Source of the DNA: DASUBV01 sp963725175
GTDB lineage: Bacteria; Actinomycetota; Actinomycetes; Streptosporangiales; Streptosporangiaceae
Direction: 5' to 3'
Length of the DNA: 64,000 nt
Assembly: GCA_963725175.1 (NCBI GenBank)
Contig: CAVRXH010000006.1
Span: 1,860,001 to 1,924,000 of the forward strand
Shown here: in pieces, positions 38,783 to 47,498 of the stretch
Layout of the letters: every line of letters begins with the position of its first letter
Position numbering within the stretch: position 1 is the stretch's first letter
Position numbers and translations under genes: made by a program
Notes under the pieces: model-generated
Database searches by the model: none
What the model was told of the DNA's origin: nothing
What the model saw: the letters and a program-made list of their open reading frames with translations, nothing else

Positions 38783-39454
38783 TTACCCGGAGGCCGCCAG
38801 CGCCGGCGGGCCGGCCTGGTCGGCCCAGGCGTCCACCAGCCGGTGCCGGACCGCGAAGGACGCGGCCTCCAGCCGGGAGTGCACGCCGAGCTTGGTCAGC
38901 ACCGACTGAAGGTGCGTGCGCACCGTGGTGCGCGACACCCCCATCTGCGCCACCATCGCGGCCGTGTCCAGGCCCGCGACCAGCAGGCTCAGGCACTCAC
39001 GCTCGCGGCCGGTGAGGGTGTCGGCGAGCCGGTCGGCAGGCGAGGCCGGCCGCAGCCGCCGCGACGGCCCGGCATCGGGCACGTCCACCACCTGCTGGCC
39101 GGAACGCATCTTCTCCAGCGCGGTCACCAGCACGTCCACGCCGCGTGACTGATGCAGGTAGCCGGCCGCCCCGGCGTCCAGGGCGAGGTTGGCGGACTCG
39201 GCATCGGGGTCGGCGCTGAGCACCACCACGATCGTCTCCGGACTCGCCTCACGGACCCGGCGGATGGTCTGGGTGCCCTCGTCGACCGCGAGGTTGCAGT
39301 CGATCAGGCAGGCTTCGGGCCGCTGGTGCCGCGCGTGCGCGACCAGCTCCTCGGGGCTGCGGGCCACCACGGCGACCTCGTGCCCGTGCTGGGCCAGCAC
39401 CGTGGCCAGCGCGTCCAGGAACAGCGCCTGGTCGTCTCCCAGGATGAGCCTCAT
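38783..39454 (-). CDS. LuxR-family response regulator with atypical receiver
   Basis: A 223-residue NarL/FixJ-type regulator. The receiver keeps the acidic pair (LILGDD) and a phospho-acceptor-like Asp in ACLIDCNLA. The otherwise invariant switch lysine is replaced: GYLHQSRG instead of a GYLLK-type sequence. The C-terminal LuxR helix-turn-helix is normal (LTGRERECLSLLVAGL and MVAQMGVSRTTVRTHLQSVL). No histidine kinase is nearby. The ATG at 39454 is fixed by the receiver start. It lies just downstream of the exopolysaccharide operon and may control it, or may belong with acpS upstream of which it sits. Confidence 0.85.
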   Translation of the reverse strand: MRLILGDDQALFLDALATVLAQHGHEVAVVARSPEELVAHARHQRPEACLIDCNLAVDEGTQTIRRVREASPETIVVVLSADPDAESANLALDAGAAGYLHQSRGVDVLVTALEKMRSGQQVVDVPDAGPSRRLRPASPADRLADTLTGRERECLSLLVAGLDTAAMVAQMGVSRTTVRTHLQSVLTKLGVHSRLEAASFAVRHRLVDAWADQAGPPALAASG

Positions 39455-39813
39455 CGCGCTCTCCCCGAGATCGGCAGGCGGGCCAGGGTCGTCCTGACCG
39501 CGGCCTCTTCTCGACAGATGTTCGCCCCGCGAGCATGCCTCATCGTTCTTCCCCCCACTGGCCCCCCCATTGGCGCCCTGCGTGGCGTTCGGATCACCGC
39601 GAACCAGGCAAGCGCCCTGACCCTGCATACAGCCCCTGCGGGTTGTGACTGAACGTACAGACAGTCGTCGCTGGCCGCCTCAGCCGTTCATGACTCATGT
39701 CTAGCCCGGCGAACTTAGCGGGGGCTTTAATCCGGCCGCCCGCCATGTCCGTCTTTTACCGGCTACGAACGGCGGAACCGGGCGGCCGAGGGCGGGTCGC
39801 GCAGCAGTTCGGG
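39455..39813. other. Intergenic region between orphan regulator and exopolysaccharide operon end
   Basis: These 359 bases contain no credible gene. An open frame continuing upstream of the regulator lacks family residues. The stretch about 39640-39760 is less GC-rich and should hold the regulator promoter on the minus strand. I found no strong hairpin that would terminate the large operon. Confidence 0.45.
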
Positions 39814-41183
39814 CTAAAAGCTAGGCCTTTTCTGTAACCCAGACGTACGGGTCGCAGCCGTCCCTGGGTGAGACACGCGGTCATAGGCGCCCAGCAGGTC
39901 GTCCCGCAGCGCGGGCTCGGTGTAGCGGCCGGACACCCTGGCCCGGGCGGCGGCGGCCATCGCGGCGGCCTCGGCCGGCGAGTCAAGCAGCCGGGTGATC
40001 GCATCGGTCAGCAGCCGGGGGCGGCCGGGCGGCACGAGCAGGCCGGTCTCGCCCGGCCAGCACCAGGTCGGGAACCGCGTTCACGGCAGTGGCCGCGACC
40101 GGGATGCCGCAGATCATCGCCTCGACGACGGCCGTTGGCAGGCCCTCGTACCGGCTGGGCAGCGCGAACACGTCGAACGCGGGCAGGATGTCCAGGATGT
40201 CGGAACGCTCCCCGGTCAGCACGACCTGGCTGCCGGGGCGGCCGGGGCGGCCGGGGCGGCCGGGGCTGGCGGCGGCCTGGCGCGCGACCTGCCCGGCCAG
40301 CTCCCCGCCACCGACCCAGGCGCCGATGACGCCTGGCCGGTTCAGCCCGGCGACGGCGGTGACGAAGTCCTCGGGGGCCTTCTGATAGGTGAGCCGGCCG
40401 ACGGCGCCGACCACGACGGCATCCTGAGGCAGGCCGAGGCTCGCCCTGGCCGCCCGCCGCGCCTCCGGCGAGCCGACCGCCGCGCTGGCCCGCACCCGGT
40501 CAGGCCCGTCTACGCAGACGCCGATGGTCTGAACCCGCTCCGGGGCGACCAGCCGCCGCCTGACCGCCTCGGCGGCCACGCCGGACCCGACGCACAGCGC
40601 GGTGTCGGTCACCCGGCCAAGCCGCCGCTCGATGGACACATACGCCTGGCGCAGCGCGGCGGGCTGGAACTGGTGGAAAGGGAAGCCGTGATAGGTGTGC
40701 ACGATCCGGGCCGCGCCGCCCCTGCTGGCCGCCATCCGGCCGACGGCGCCGGCCTTGGCGCAGTGCGTGTGCACGACGTCAAAACCGCGCCGGGCGAACA
40801 GCGCGGTCAGCCTGGCCAGCGCTCGGGCAGTCGCTGACCGGGCGGATCGGGGCGCGCAGCGAGGGCTCGATGACCACCTCAAGGCCGCCGGCCCTGGCCG
40901 CCGCGACGAGCTGGTCGCCCTGCCCGGTGATGATCGTCTGCGTGCAGCCGGGACCCTGCGCGGCCAGGGCGCCGCGCAGCGCGAGCACCCCGGCGCCGCC
41001 CTCCAGCCGGGCGATGACAGTCGCGACGCGCAGCGGCCGGCGCGACGGCCCGGCCGTACGCGGGCCGCCGGCCGCGGGCGGGGCGGCCGGGGCGGCAGGG
41101 GTGAGCGCCGGGGCGGAGGCCGGCCAGCGGGCGGGCCGGAAGCGCCGGGCCGGCATCGTGTCCGGCGTGGTCAGGCGGGCCAT
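39814..41183 (-). pseudogene. GT4-family glycosyltransferase with two single-base frameshifts
   Basis: A GT-B fold glycosyltransferase. Frame one (ATG at 41183) gives a Pro/Ala-rich start, then VATVIARLEGGAGVLALRGA. An extra base at about 40829 moves to frame two: FDVVHTHCAKAGAVGR, IVHTYHGFPFHQFQP, VVGAVGRLTYQKAPEDF and FDVFALPSRYEGLPTAVVEA with the E-x7-E catalytic motif of GT4. A second extra base at about 40051 moves to frame three: ETGLLVPPGRPRLLTDAITR, to a stop at 39814. The repaired length is about 455 residues. Its ATG overlaps the regulator stop (TGATG). It probably elongates the polymer made by the operon. Confidence 0.8.
40232..40265. repeat. 9-bp repeat (GRP x3) in the glycosyltransferase
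   Basis: Almost four copies of GCCGGGGCG encode a GRPGRPGRPG loop in the middle of the glycosyltransferase. This G-run-rich stretch is a probable slippage site. Confidence 0.75.
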
Positions 41184-42200
41184 CAGGCACCGCCGGAGGT
41201 CTCGGGGCCACCGTCGCCGGGCTGGCCGTTGCCGTTCTCGCCGCCCGGACCGGCCTCTGGACGCCGCAGCGGCCGAACGCTGCCGTCGGCGCCGGACCCG
41301 CCGGACCCGCCGCCTGCCTGCCCGTGGCTCGAACCCGGCCGGGGTCCCGGCACCTCGTCTGGGCCAGGCCGGCGGCCCTGGCGCGGCGCGTCGCGGCCGG
41401 TGGGCTCGCGGGGCTGCGGCCGCCGGTGCTCGCGGATCTCCCTGGACCTGGCCTCGCTGGCCTGGGCGGCGCTGGTCCTGGCGGTTCCGCCGCCAGCGGT
41501 GCCGGTTCCGGCGGCGGCCCTCGCGGTAGCTGCCTGGCCCTCCTCGGGCCGCAGGCCCGCCGCCCAGGCGACGCTGACCGCCTCGATACGGCTGTGCACC
41601 TCCAGCTTGCCGAAGATGCTGCGGGTGTGGGTGCGGACGGTGTCCGCGGAGATCATCAGCTCGGCCGCGATCTGCCGGGCGCGCTTGCCCTTGGCCATGC
41701 TGGTCAGCACGTCAAGCTCGCGCGGGCTCAGGGTGTCCAGCAGATTGCTGCTCTCCCTGGCGGCCTGGACGTCGTCGCGCAGGCTGCGCAGCACCTCGCC
41801 GAGCAGCTCAGGCGGACCAGAACGACTGGCCCCTGGCCACCCCGCGCAGCACGGTCTCCAGCTGGTCGGCCCCCTGGCTCTTGGGCACCCAGGCGTCGGC
41901 GCCGGCCCGGGCCGCGTCGACGGCATGCGAGCTGTCCTCATCGGCGCTGACCACGACAATCCGCGCATCGGGCCAGGCGGAGCGGATCCGGCCGAGCACC
42001 TCGGCGACCGCGAAGCCGAGCGGCTCGATGTCGATGAGCACGAGATCGGGACGCAGCCACCTGATGACCTCGGGCAGCCTGGGATCATTGGTCTGGCAGG
42101 AGCCAGCCACCCACAGGTCGGGTGCGGTAGACAACCGCGAGGCCAGCGCCTCGGTCACCATGCGGTAGTCATCTACCAGCACGAGTCGGAGCACGTCCAT
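41183..42200 (-). pseudogene. LuxR-family response regulator with long disordered tail, single-base frameshift
   Basis: A NarL-type regulator. The receiver (ATG at 42200) is canonical: RLVLVDDYRMVTEALA, the acceptor Asp in LVLIDIEPLGF and the switch Lys in AWVPKSQG. One extra base near 41813 shifts the frame after GQSFW. The second frame holds the DNA-binding domain TLSPRELDVLTSMAKGKRAR and SADTVRTHTRSIFGKLEVHS. About 110 residues rich in Gly, Pro, Arg and Glu follow the helix-turn-helix, unusual for the family. It is in line with the exopolysaccharide genes (163-base gap) and overlaps the next GT4 gene by one base, so control of the polymer is likely. Confidence 0.82.
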
Positions 42201-42363
42201 TCACCGACTCTGCCCGCTGCGGGGCCTGGAGTCCTCATGCAGATGAACGAGAAGTCATGACCAAGATCGCGCCTGCTGGCGGTTTTTCCTCATCAAGGCC
42301 GGTAAACGGGCGCATGCCGAACTTGCCGCCCTAAACGCCGCCTTCTCCCCGGTCTCCGGGCGC

Positions 42364-43173
42364 TCAGGAGCCGCCGCAGCCGGGCACGGCAGAGACCTCG
42401 CGGCCCCAGTAGTCAGGCAGCGCCCCGTAGGGATTCGGGCCGCCCAGGTCGGTGACGAACAGGTAGCCGGCGTTGCGCTGCCTGGACATGCTGACCGCGC
42501 TGTCCAGGTCTCGCTCGGGGGTGGCATAGATCGTGTGCGCGAACCTGGCGGCCGGGTACTGCCGCGCCCAGTCGGGCACCTTCAGCCGCAGGTAACTGTC
42601 GTAGGGACCCTCGAAGGCCATCACCACGCCGCCGATCGACATGTAGGCGCGGTCGGGGTAGTCCCCGGGGTTCAGCCAGATCGTCGCGCCGGGGATCACC
42701 TGCCGGGCGAAGCCGGTCAGCCCCTGGTAGTAGCCGAGCTGCTGGCGGCCCTCGGTGGGGATCTGGTCCAGGAAGACGCCAGAGACGTGATACCAGGCGC
42801 GGTAGTCGTGGATCCAGCGCTGCGCCTGGGCCGGCGACCGCTCCCCGTACTCGGTGCCGATGTAGCCGAGCACCCGGGTGCCGGCCTCGCGGGCCTGGCT
42901 GACCTGCGAGCGCAGCGCCGGGTCTGGCGCGTCCCCTGGCCCCGAGGCGGGGTTGAGGATGATCACGGCCGGCCGGCTGCCGCTGGCCGGGATCTGGCTC
43001 CACACCGACGGCTCGAAGAACGCGGGCACGAACGAGGACTCGCACCGCCGGGTGTCGTTCCCAGTCAGCTTGATGGCCAGGCTCGCGCCCGCCGCGATGA
43101 CCAGCAAGATGATCAGGATGGCCAGCCCGCGCGGCCGGCGCCGCAGGTCGGGTGCGCGCGGGCTGGCGGTCAT
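42364..43173 (-). CDS. Membrane-anchored spherulin-4-family protein (GH135-like glycoside hydrolase)
   Basis: A 269-residue protein with an N-terminal signal anchor (about residues 15-36, RGLAILIILLVIAAGASLAI). An exported TIM-barrel domain follows: FVPAFFEPSVWSQIP, VIILNPASGPGDAPDPAL, GTRVLGYIGTEYGERSP, a YHVSGVFLDQIPTEG strand with the conserved Asp, WLNPGDYP and VVMAFEGPYDSYL with a conserved Glu. This is the spherulin-4 family, which includes fungal Sph3 that cuts galactosaminogalactan. The residue after the conserved Asp is Gln, where fungal members have Glu as I recall. The start overlaps the paralogue upstream by ATGA. Confidence 0.83.
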   Translation of the reverse strand: MTASPRAPDLRRRPRGLAILIILLVIAAGASLAIKLTGNDTRRCESSFVPAFFEPSVWSQIPASGSRPAVIILNPASGPGDAPDPALRSQVSQAREAGTRVLGYIGTEYGERSPAQAQRWIHDYRAWYHVSGVFLDQIPTEGRQQLGYYQGLTGFARQVIPGATIWLNPGDYPDRAYMSIGGVVMAFEGPYDSYLRLKVPDWARQYPAARFAHTIYATPERDLDSAVSMSRQRNAGYLFVTDLGGPNPYGALPDYWGREVSAVPGCGGS

Positions 43174-43928
43174 CGCGGCATCCGCAGCGCGGCGGCCGGC
43201 GCGGGCACGGCGGCGGGCATGTGGTTGTACGGGTTGCCGCCGCCCCGGTCGGTGACGTAGACACAGCCGGCCCGGCGGCGGCCGGCGATGAGGAACGCGT
43301 TGCCGAGATGCTCAGGCGGCACCGAGTAGACCACGTGGTAGAACCGGTCGGCGGGCCAGGACCTCGTCCACCGCGGCACCGACTGCTCCAGGTAGACGTT
43401 CCAGGGACCCTCGAAGGTGCCGAGGATGTCCGCGTGCCTGGCGTAGGCCTCGTGCGGGTGCACGCCGTGGTTGAAGACCACCACCTGCGCGCCCAGCTTG
43501 CGGCCGCGCCTCGACAGCAGCGCGTAGTGCCGCAGGTCTGCCAGCCCGGCGCTGACCCGGTCGAACAGCACTCCGCCGACGTCGTACCAGTCCCGGTAGT
43601 GCTGGATGTCGGCGAGCACCTCGGCGCGCGGCCGGCGGCCGTAGTCGGTGTCGGCGTAGCCGGCTATCCGCACGCCCGCCTCGCGCAGCGGCGCCAGCGC
43701 GTCAAGGAACTCGGGGTCGGCGTGCGTGCCTGGCCCGCTGGCCGGGTTGAGCACGACCAGCCGGATCCGGTCCGCCTGCTCCGCCATCGCCGCCCAGTCC
43801 CCCGCCGCGACCGCCGGGTGGAAGTAGGCGGGCACCACCAGGCGCGGCACGACTGGCTCGGCGCGCGGCCGGGCGAGCCGCCAGCCCAGCCCGGCCCGCG
43901 CCCAGCGCTCAGGGGGCCAGGGCGACAT
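43170..43928 (-). CDS. Spherulin-4-family protein (GH135-like), no export signal
   Basis: A 252-residue paralogue of the next gene. It has VPRLVVPAYFHPAVAAGDWA, the matching IRLVVLNPASGPGTHADPEF block, VRIAGYADTDYGRRP, a YDVGGVLFDRVSAG strand and ILGTFEGPWNVYL. The conserved Asp and the FEGP Glu are kept; the residue after the Asp is Arg. There is no signal peptide or anchor, so it appears cytosolic, or it depends on another start. It overlaps the epimerase stop by 20 bases and the anchored paralogue by 4. An intracellular role in editing lipid-linked oligosaccharide or a sugar-binding role is possible. Confidence 0.82.
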   Translation of the reverse strand: MSPWPPERWARAGLGWRLARPRAEPVVPRLVVPAYFHPAVAAGDWAAMAEQADRIRLVVLNPASGPGTHADPEFLDALAPLREAGVRIAGYADTDYGRRPRAEVLADIQHYRDWYDVGGVLFDRVSAGLADLRHYALLSRRGRKLGAQVVVFNHGVHPHEAYARHADILGTFEGPWNVYLEQSVPRWTRSWPADRFYHVVYSVPPEHLGNAFLIAGRRRAGCVYVTDRGGGNPYNHMPAAVPAPAAALRMPR

Positions 43929-44898
43929 GACCGCTCTCCCACAGTCGGGTCAGCGCGGGCCGCAGGTCCCGGCTGGGCGACCAGGCCAGGGCGCCGACGG
44001 CCTTGCTGATGTCCGCTTCCTGCCAGGACGGGGCGGCCGAACGGGGTGACCCGGCGGACTCCTCATCCACCGGGCCGGTGTAGCCGCTGATCGCGGCCAG
44101 CTCGGAGACCAGGGCCCGGCACGGGCGGCCGACGCCGCTGCCGATGTTGAGCACGGGGTCGGCCAGCGCCGGGGCAAGCCCGGCCGCCAGCACCGCCGCC
44201 GCGACGTCGCGGGCGTCCACGAAGTCCCTGACCGCGTCAAGCGGGCCCAGGCTGACCGTGGTGCCGGCCGCCAGCGCCCGGCGGAGCTGGGCGGCGACCC
44301 GGCCAGGCAGGATCGTCTCGGGCGCGCGGGCGCCGACCGGGTTGAACACCCGGAGCACGACCGCGTCGACGCCGGCCGCCCGGCCCAGCTCGACCAGCCG
44401 GGTCGCGGCCAGCTTGGTGAGCCCGTAGGGGCTGGCCGGACGGCACGGCGCGGTCTCGGCCACCGCGGTGCCCGGCTCGCCGGGGCCGTACTCGGCGGCC
44501 GAGCCCAGGTGCACAAGCCGGATCGGCCGCGCGGTCATCTGCACCGCGCGGACCAGGGCGTAGGTCCCGGTGATGTTGACGGCGGCCAGGTCCTCCTGGC
44601 TGCCGCCGGTGACGCCGGCGCAGTTGACCACGATGTCCGGGTTGACCGCCGCCAGCAGGGCGGCGAGCTGCGCGGGCTGGTCGGCGGACAGGTCAGCCAG
44701 GCAGTGCACCCGGGACTCGGGCAGCGGCGACCGGCCCGCCGTCACCACCTCAAGCCCGGCGTCGGTGGCCGCGGCGAGCACGTGCGTGCCGAGGAAGCCG
44801 CTCGCCCCGGCGATCAGCACCCGGCGCGGCTGCCCGTTGCTATGCCCCCGCGGCCGGGCCGCCGACTGGCCGCTCAGCGGGATATCTGGGCTGGTCAC
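43909..44898 (-). CDS. NAD(P)-dependent nucleotide-sugar epimerase/reductase (extended SDR)
   Basis: A 329-residue extended SDR. The cofactor motif is VLIAGASGFLGTHVLAAA near residue 27, with Asp-rich LADLSADQP after it. LVHLGSAAEYGPGEPGT precedes the catalytic YxxxK in SPYGLTKLAATRLVE. VLRVFNPVGARAP and VRDFVDARDVAAAVLAAG define the substrate side. Directly downstream of a 4,6-dehydratase gene (four-base overlap), it is a good candidate for the reductase or epimerase that converts the 4-keto intermediate. The exact product (for example a QuiNAc- or FucNAc-type donor) cannot be told. Confidence 0.83.
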   Translation of the reverse strand: MTSPDIPLSGQSAARPRGHSNGQPRRVLIAGASGFLGTHVLAAATDAGLEVVTAGRSPLPESRVHCLADLSADQPAQLAALLAAVNPDIVVNCAGVTGGSQEDLAAVNITGTYALVRAVQMTARPIRLVHLGSAAEYGPGEPGTAVAETAPCRPASPYGLTKLAATRLVELGRAAGVDAVVLRVFNPVGARAPETILPGRVAAQLRRALAAGTTVSLGPLDAVRDFVDARDVAAAVLAAGLAPALADPVLNIGSGVGRPCRALVSELAAISGYTGPVDEESAGSPRSAAPSWQEADISKAVGALAWSPSRDLRPALTRLWESGHVALAP

Positions 44899-45905
44899 TG
44901 CTGGTATCCAGAGGCCTTGTAGTACGCCATGTTGGCCGGCTGGCCGAACCAGTCGATGGTCTGGCGCAGGCCCGTCATCCGGTCCACCCCCGGCCGCCAG
45001 CCGGTCCGCTCGCGCAGCCGGGAGGCGTCGCAGACCAGCCGCATCACCTCGGACTCCTTGGGCCGCAGCCGCTCGCTGTCCTCGACGATGTCGGCGTCCA
45101 CGCCCATCAGCCCGGCGATCTCGCCGGCCAGCGCGCCGATCGCGACGTCGTCGCCTGGCCCGCAGTTGAATACCTCGCCGAAGACCGCCGAGCCGGGCGC
45201 CTGGCCCAGGTCGATGAACGCGCGGGCGGTGTCGGTCACGTAGCTGAAGTCCCTGGTCGGGTCCAGCGCGCCCAGCTTGAGCTGGCCGTGGCCGCCCCGC
45301 TCGCGCAGCGCGGCGAGCTGGGTGATGATCTGCGGGATGACCGCCCTGGTGGACTGGCGCGGGCCGTAGGTGTTGAACGGCCGCAGCGTCACCGCGGGCA
45401 GCCCGAAGCTGAGGCAGTACGACTCGACCAGCTTGTCCGCACCGGTCTTGGACGCCGCGTACGGCGACTGGGCCTGCAGCGGGTGCGCCTCGCTGATCGG
45501 CACGGTCCTGGCCGTCCCGTAGGTCTCGCTGGTAGAGGTATGCACCATTCGCGGTGTCTGGCAGGACCTGACGGCCTCCAGCACGTGCAGCGTGCCGATG
45601 GTGTTGGTGTCCACGAACGAGCGGGGCGCGGAGTAGGAGTAGGGCACCGAGCCGAGCGCGGCCAGGTGGTAGACGGCGCTGGCGCCCTCTACCAGCGAGC
45701 GCACCGAGCCGGGATCGCGCACGTCGCCGAACACCACCTCCACCTGGGCGGCGACCTCGTCGTCCAGGGTGTCCAGCCAGCCCCGCGAGCTGAACATGTT
45801 GTACAGCGCCATGGCGCGGACCCGGTGCCCGCGGCGGACCAGCGCCTCCGTCAGGTGCGATCCGATGAACCCCTCGGCCCCGGTGACCGCGACAATGTCC
45901 GACAT
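44895..45905 (-). CDS. NAD-dependent nucleotide-sugar 4,6-dehydratase, LegB-like SDR
   Basis: A 336-residue extended SDR. IVAVTGAEGFIGSHLTEALV binds NAD. The substrate region ALYNMFSSRGWLDTL resembles the YNSFxxxGWLD signature of LegB-type UDP-HexNAc 4,6-dehydratases. MVHTSTSETYGTART contains the dehydratase catalytic residues, and SPYAASKTGADKLVESY the YxxxK pair; LRPFNTYGPRQSTRAVIP follows. Such enzymes yield a 4-keto-6-deoxy sugar nucleotide. A dTDP-glucose 4,6-dehydratase is the main alternative. Forty-four bases separate it from the membrane protein gene upstream. Confidence 0.85.
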   Translation of the reverse strand: MSDIVAVTGAEGFIGSHLTEALVRRGHRVRAMALYNMFSSRGWLDTLDDEVAAQVEVVFGDVRDPGSVRSLVEGASAVYHLAALGSVPYSYSAPRSFVDTNTIGTLHVLEAVRSCQTPRMVHTSTSETYGTARTVPISEAHPLQAQSPYAASKTGADKLVESYCLSFGLPAVTLRPFNTYGPRQSTRAVIPQIITQLAALRERGGHGQLKLGALDPTRDFSYVTDTARAFIDLGQAPGSAVFGEVFNCGPGDDVAIGALAGEIAGLMGVDADIVEDSERLRPKESEVMRLVCDASRLRERTGWRPGVDRMTGLRQTIDWFGQPANMAYYKASGYQQ

Positions 45906-45949
45906 AACCCGTTCCCCCGTTCGGTTGGCCTTTGCTCCGCTATGCCCGG

Positions 45950-47425
45950 CTAGAAGGCGTGGCGGACCGCCCTGGACAGCACCACGACCGCATACCCGCC
46001 CAGTACCAGCAGCAGACCGCCGCAGGCCAGCAACTGGGACAGCAGGCCCAGTTCCCGCCAGAGCAGCTCGAAGCCAAGCGCCGCCGCGCAGGCGACGACC
46101 GGCACCGCCCGCACCCCGAGCGCCTGGAGCGCCAGGGCCAGGAACATCGCCCCGCCCAGCGCCAGGTACACGATCAGCTCGGGCAGCAGCAGCCCGTCAG
46201 GGCGCACCAGCCCGGTGCCGACCGCGATCGCCGTGGTGATCATGGTGAGCACGACCGCGCCGAGCAGGTACTGGCCGACGGCCACCGCCAGGACGAGCCG
46301 GGACCGCCAGGCGAACTCCCGCAGGTCCTGGGTGGACCGCAGCAGCTCCCTGGTCCGCCGCCGGTAGCCGAGCAGGCACCATTCCGCCGCGCCCATGGAC
46401 AGCGACAGCGGCAGCGTGGCCAGCAGCGCGCCGGTGTTCACCCCGCCGCTGCCGTGCGCCCCGGCGATCACCGGGAAGGCCAGCAGGCCGGCGGCCAGCA
46501 GGCCGAACAGGGCGGCCGGCGCGGCGCCGCGCAGCTCGCCGAGCACGACCAGGTGCCCGGCCACCTGACCGCGCGGCCTGGTGCAGGCCCAGGCTGCGAT
46601 CAGGGTCAGCACCGGGGTGGCGGCCAGCGCCGCCCAGGCGAAATGCTCGAGCCCAGGCGGCCTGCCCAGGACCAGGAAGGCCACGCTGCCCGCGACCCCC
46701 GGCGCGAGCGCGATCAGCAGCAGGCGTTCCCTGCCCAGCACCAGCAGCACGCAGGCGCCGAGCATGTAAGCGGCCTCCCCGGCGCCGAAGATCAGCACCG
46801 GCGCGCGGGCCTGGACGGTCACGGCGGTGATCGCCAGGATCACCCCGACCAGCGCCAGGCCCGCCAGCATCCCGTAGCGCAGCAGCCGCTTGGCCTGGCC
46901 GCGGTCCATGGTCCGGCCAAGGCGCAGGTAGCCGAGGCTGGCCAGCCCCTGGCTGGTGGCCCAGGAGGCGAGCAGCGCGACGATCAGCGCGACGTGCGCG
47001 CCCGGCCCGGCCAGCAGCGCCGCCGCCGCCGGGAAACAGACCGCCGGCAGCCCGTAGAGCAGGCCGTGCAGCAGCGGCTGGAGCCGGGACACCTGCCAGG
47101 GATCGGCGGGCGGCGGCGGCTCGGCCGGCTGCCTGGGCACCTGGATGTACATCTCGCGGGCCAGCGAGAACACGTCCGGGTAGCCATACCGCTCGCGGAC
47201 CGCCAGGTCGCCGACGCCCTCGAACTCCAGGGCGCTGGCGATCTCCAGCGGATCCACGGCGGACTCGCAGACCTCGCCGAACTCCTCGCACAGCGCGGCG
47301 ACGGTCAGCGGCGGCGCGGCCGGGGTGCCCACGATGGTGCGCAGCCCGGATATCCCGGACTTGCCCCGGTCGGGACGCTGGTCCAGCGCCCGCGCCTGCT
47401 CGTCTGCCACGATCTCGCCGCCCAT
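45950..47425 (-). CDS. PelG-like 12-TM membrane protein of the exopolysaccharide operon
   Basis: A 491-residue protein. The first 130 residues are soluble and include VDPLEIASALEFEGVGDLAV and RERYGYPDVFSLAREMYIQV. About twelve hydrophobic helices follow (from LLHGLLYGLPAVCF to LLLVLGGYAVVVLS), the topology of MOP/MATE-like polysaccharide exporters such as PelG or Wzx. It lies directly after the PelF-type glycosyltransferase, the same pairing as pelF-pelG. I infer that it moves the polymer or lipid-linked unit across the membrane. The sequence likeness to PelG itself is weak. ATG at 47425; an in-frame ATG at 47602 would overlap pelF. Confidence 0.68.
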   Translation of the reverse strand: MGGEIVADEQARALDQRPDRGKSGISGLRTIVGTPAAPPLTVAALCEEFGEVCESAVDPLEIASALEFEGVGDLAVRERYGYPDVFSLAREMYIQVPRQPAEPPPPADPWQVSRLQPLLHGLLYGLPAVCFPAAAALLAGPGAHVALIVALLASWATSQGLASLGYLRLGRTMDRGQAKRLLRYGMLAGLALVGVILAITAVTVQARAPVLIFGAGEAAYMLGACVLLVLGRERLLLIALAPGVAGSVAFLVLGRPPGLEHFAWAALAATPVLTLIAAWACTRPRGQVAGHLVVLGELRGAAPAALFGLLAAGLLAFPVIAGAHGSGGVNTGALLATLPLSLSMGAAEWCLLGYRRRTRELLRSTQDLREFAWRSRLVLAVAVGQYLLGAVVLTMITTAIAVGTGLVRPDGLLLPELIVYLALGGAMFLALALQALGVRAVPVVACAAALGFELLWRELGLLSQLLACGGLLLVLGGYAVVVLSRAVRHAF

Positions 47426-47498
47426 CAGGCCGTCTCCTCCCGCGTCTGCCGTCCGTCCCGCTCGTCCCGTTCGCCCACGTCCTGCCGGCGCTGCCCGG

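Noticed and set aside
40232..40265. Repeat array considered as CRISPR-like
   Set aside because: Units are 9 bases without spacers and lie in frame in a glycosyltransferase. No CRISPR array or cas gene was seen anywhere.
42255..42310. Hairpin CGCC-TGCT-GGCG followed by GTTTTT on the plus strand
   Set aside because: All genes here run on the minus strand, so it cannot terminate them. The stem is only four bases.
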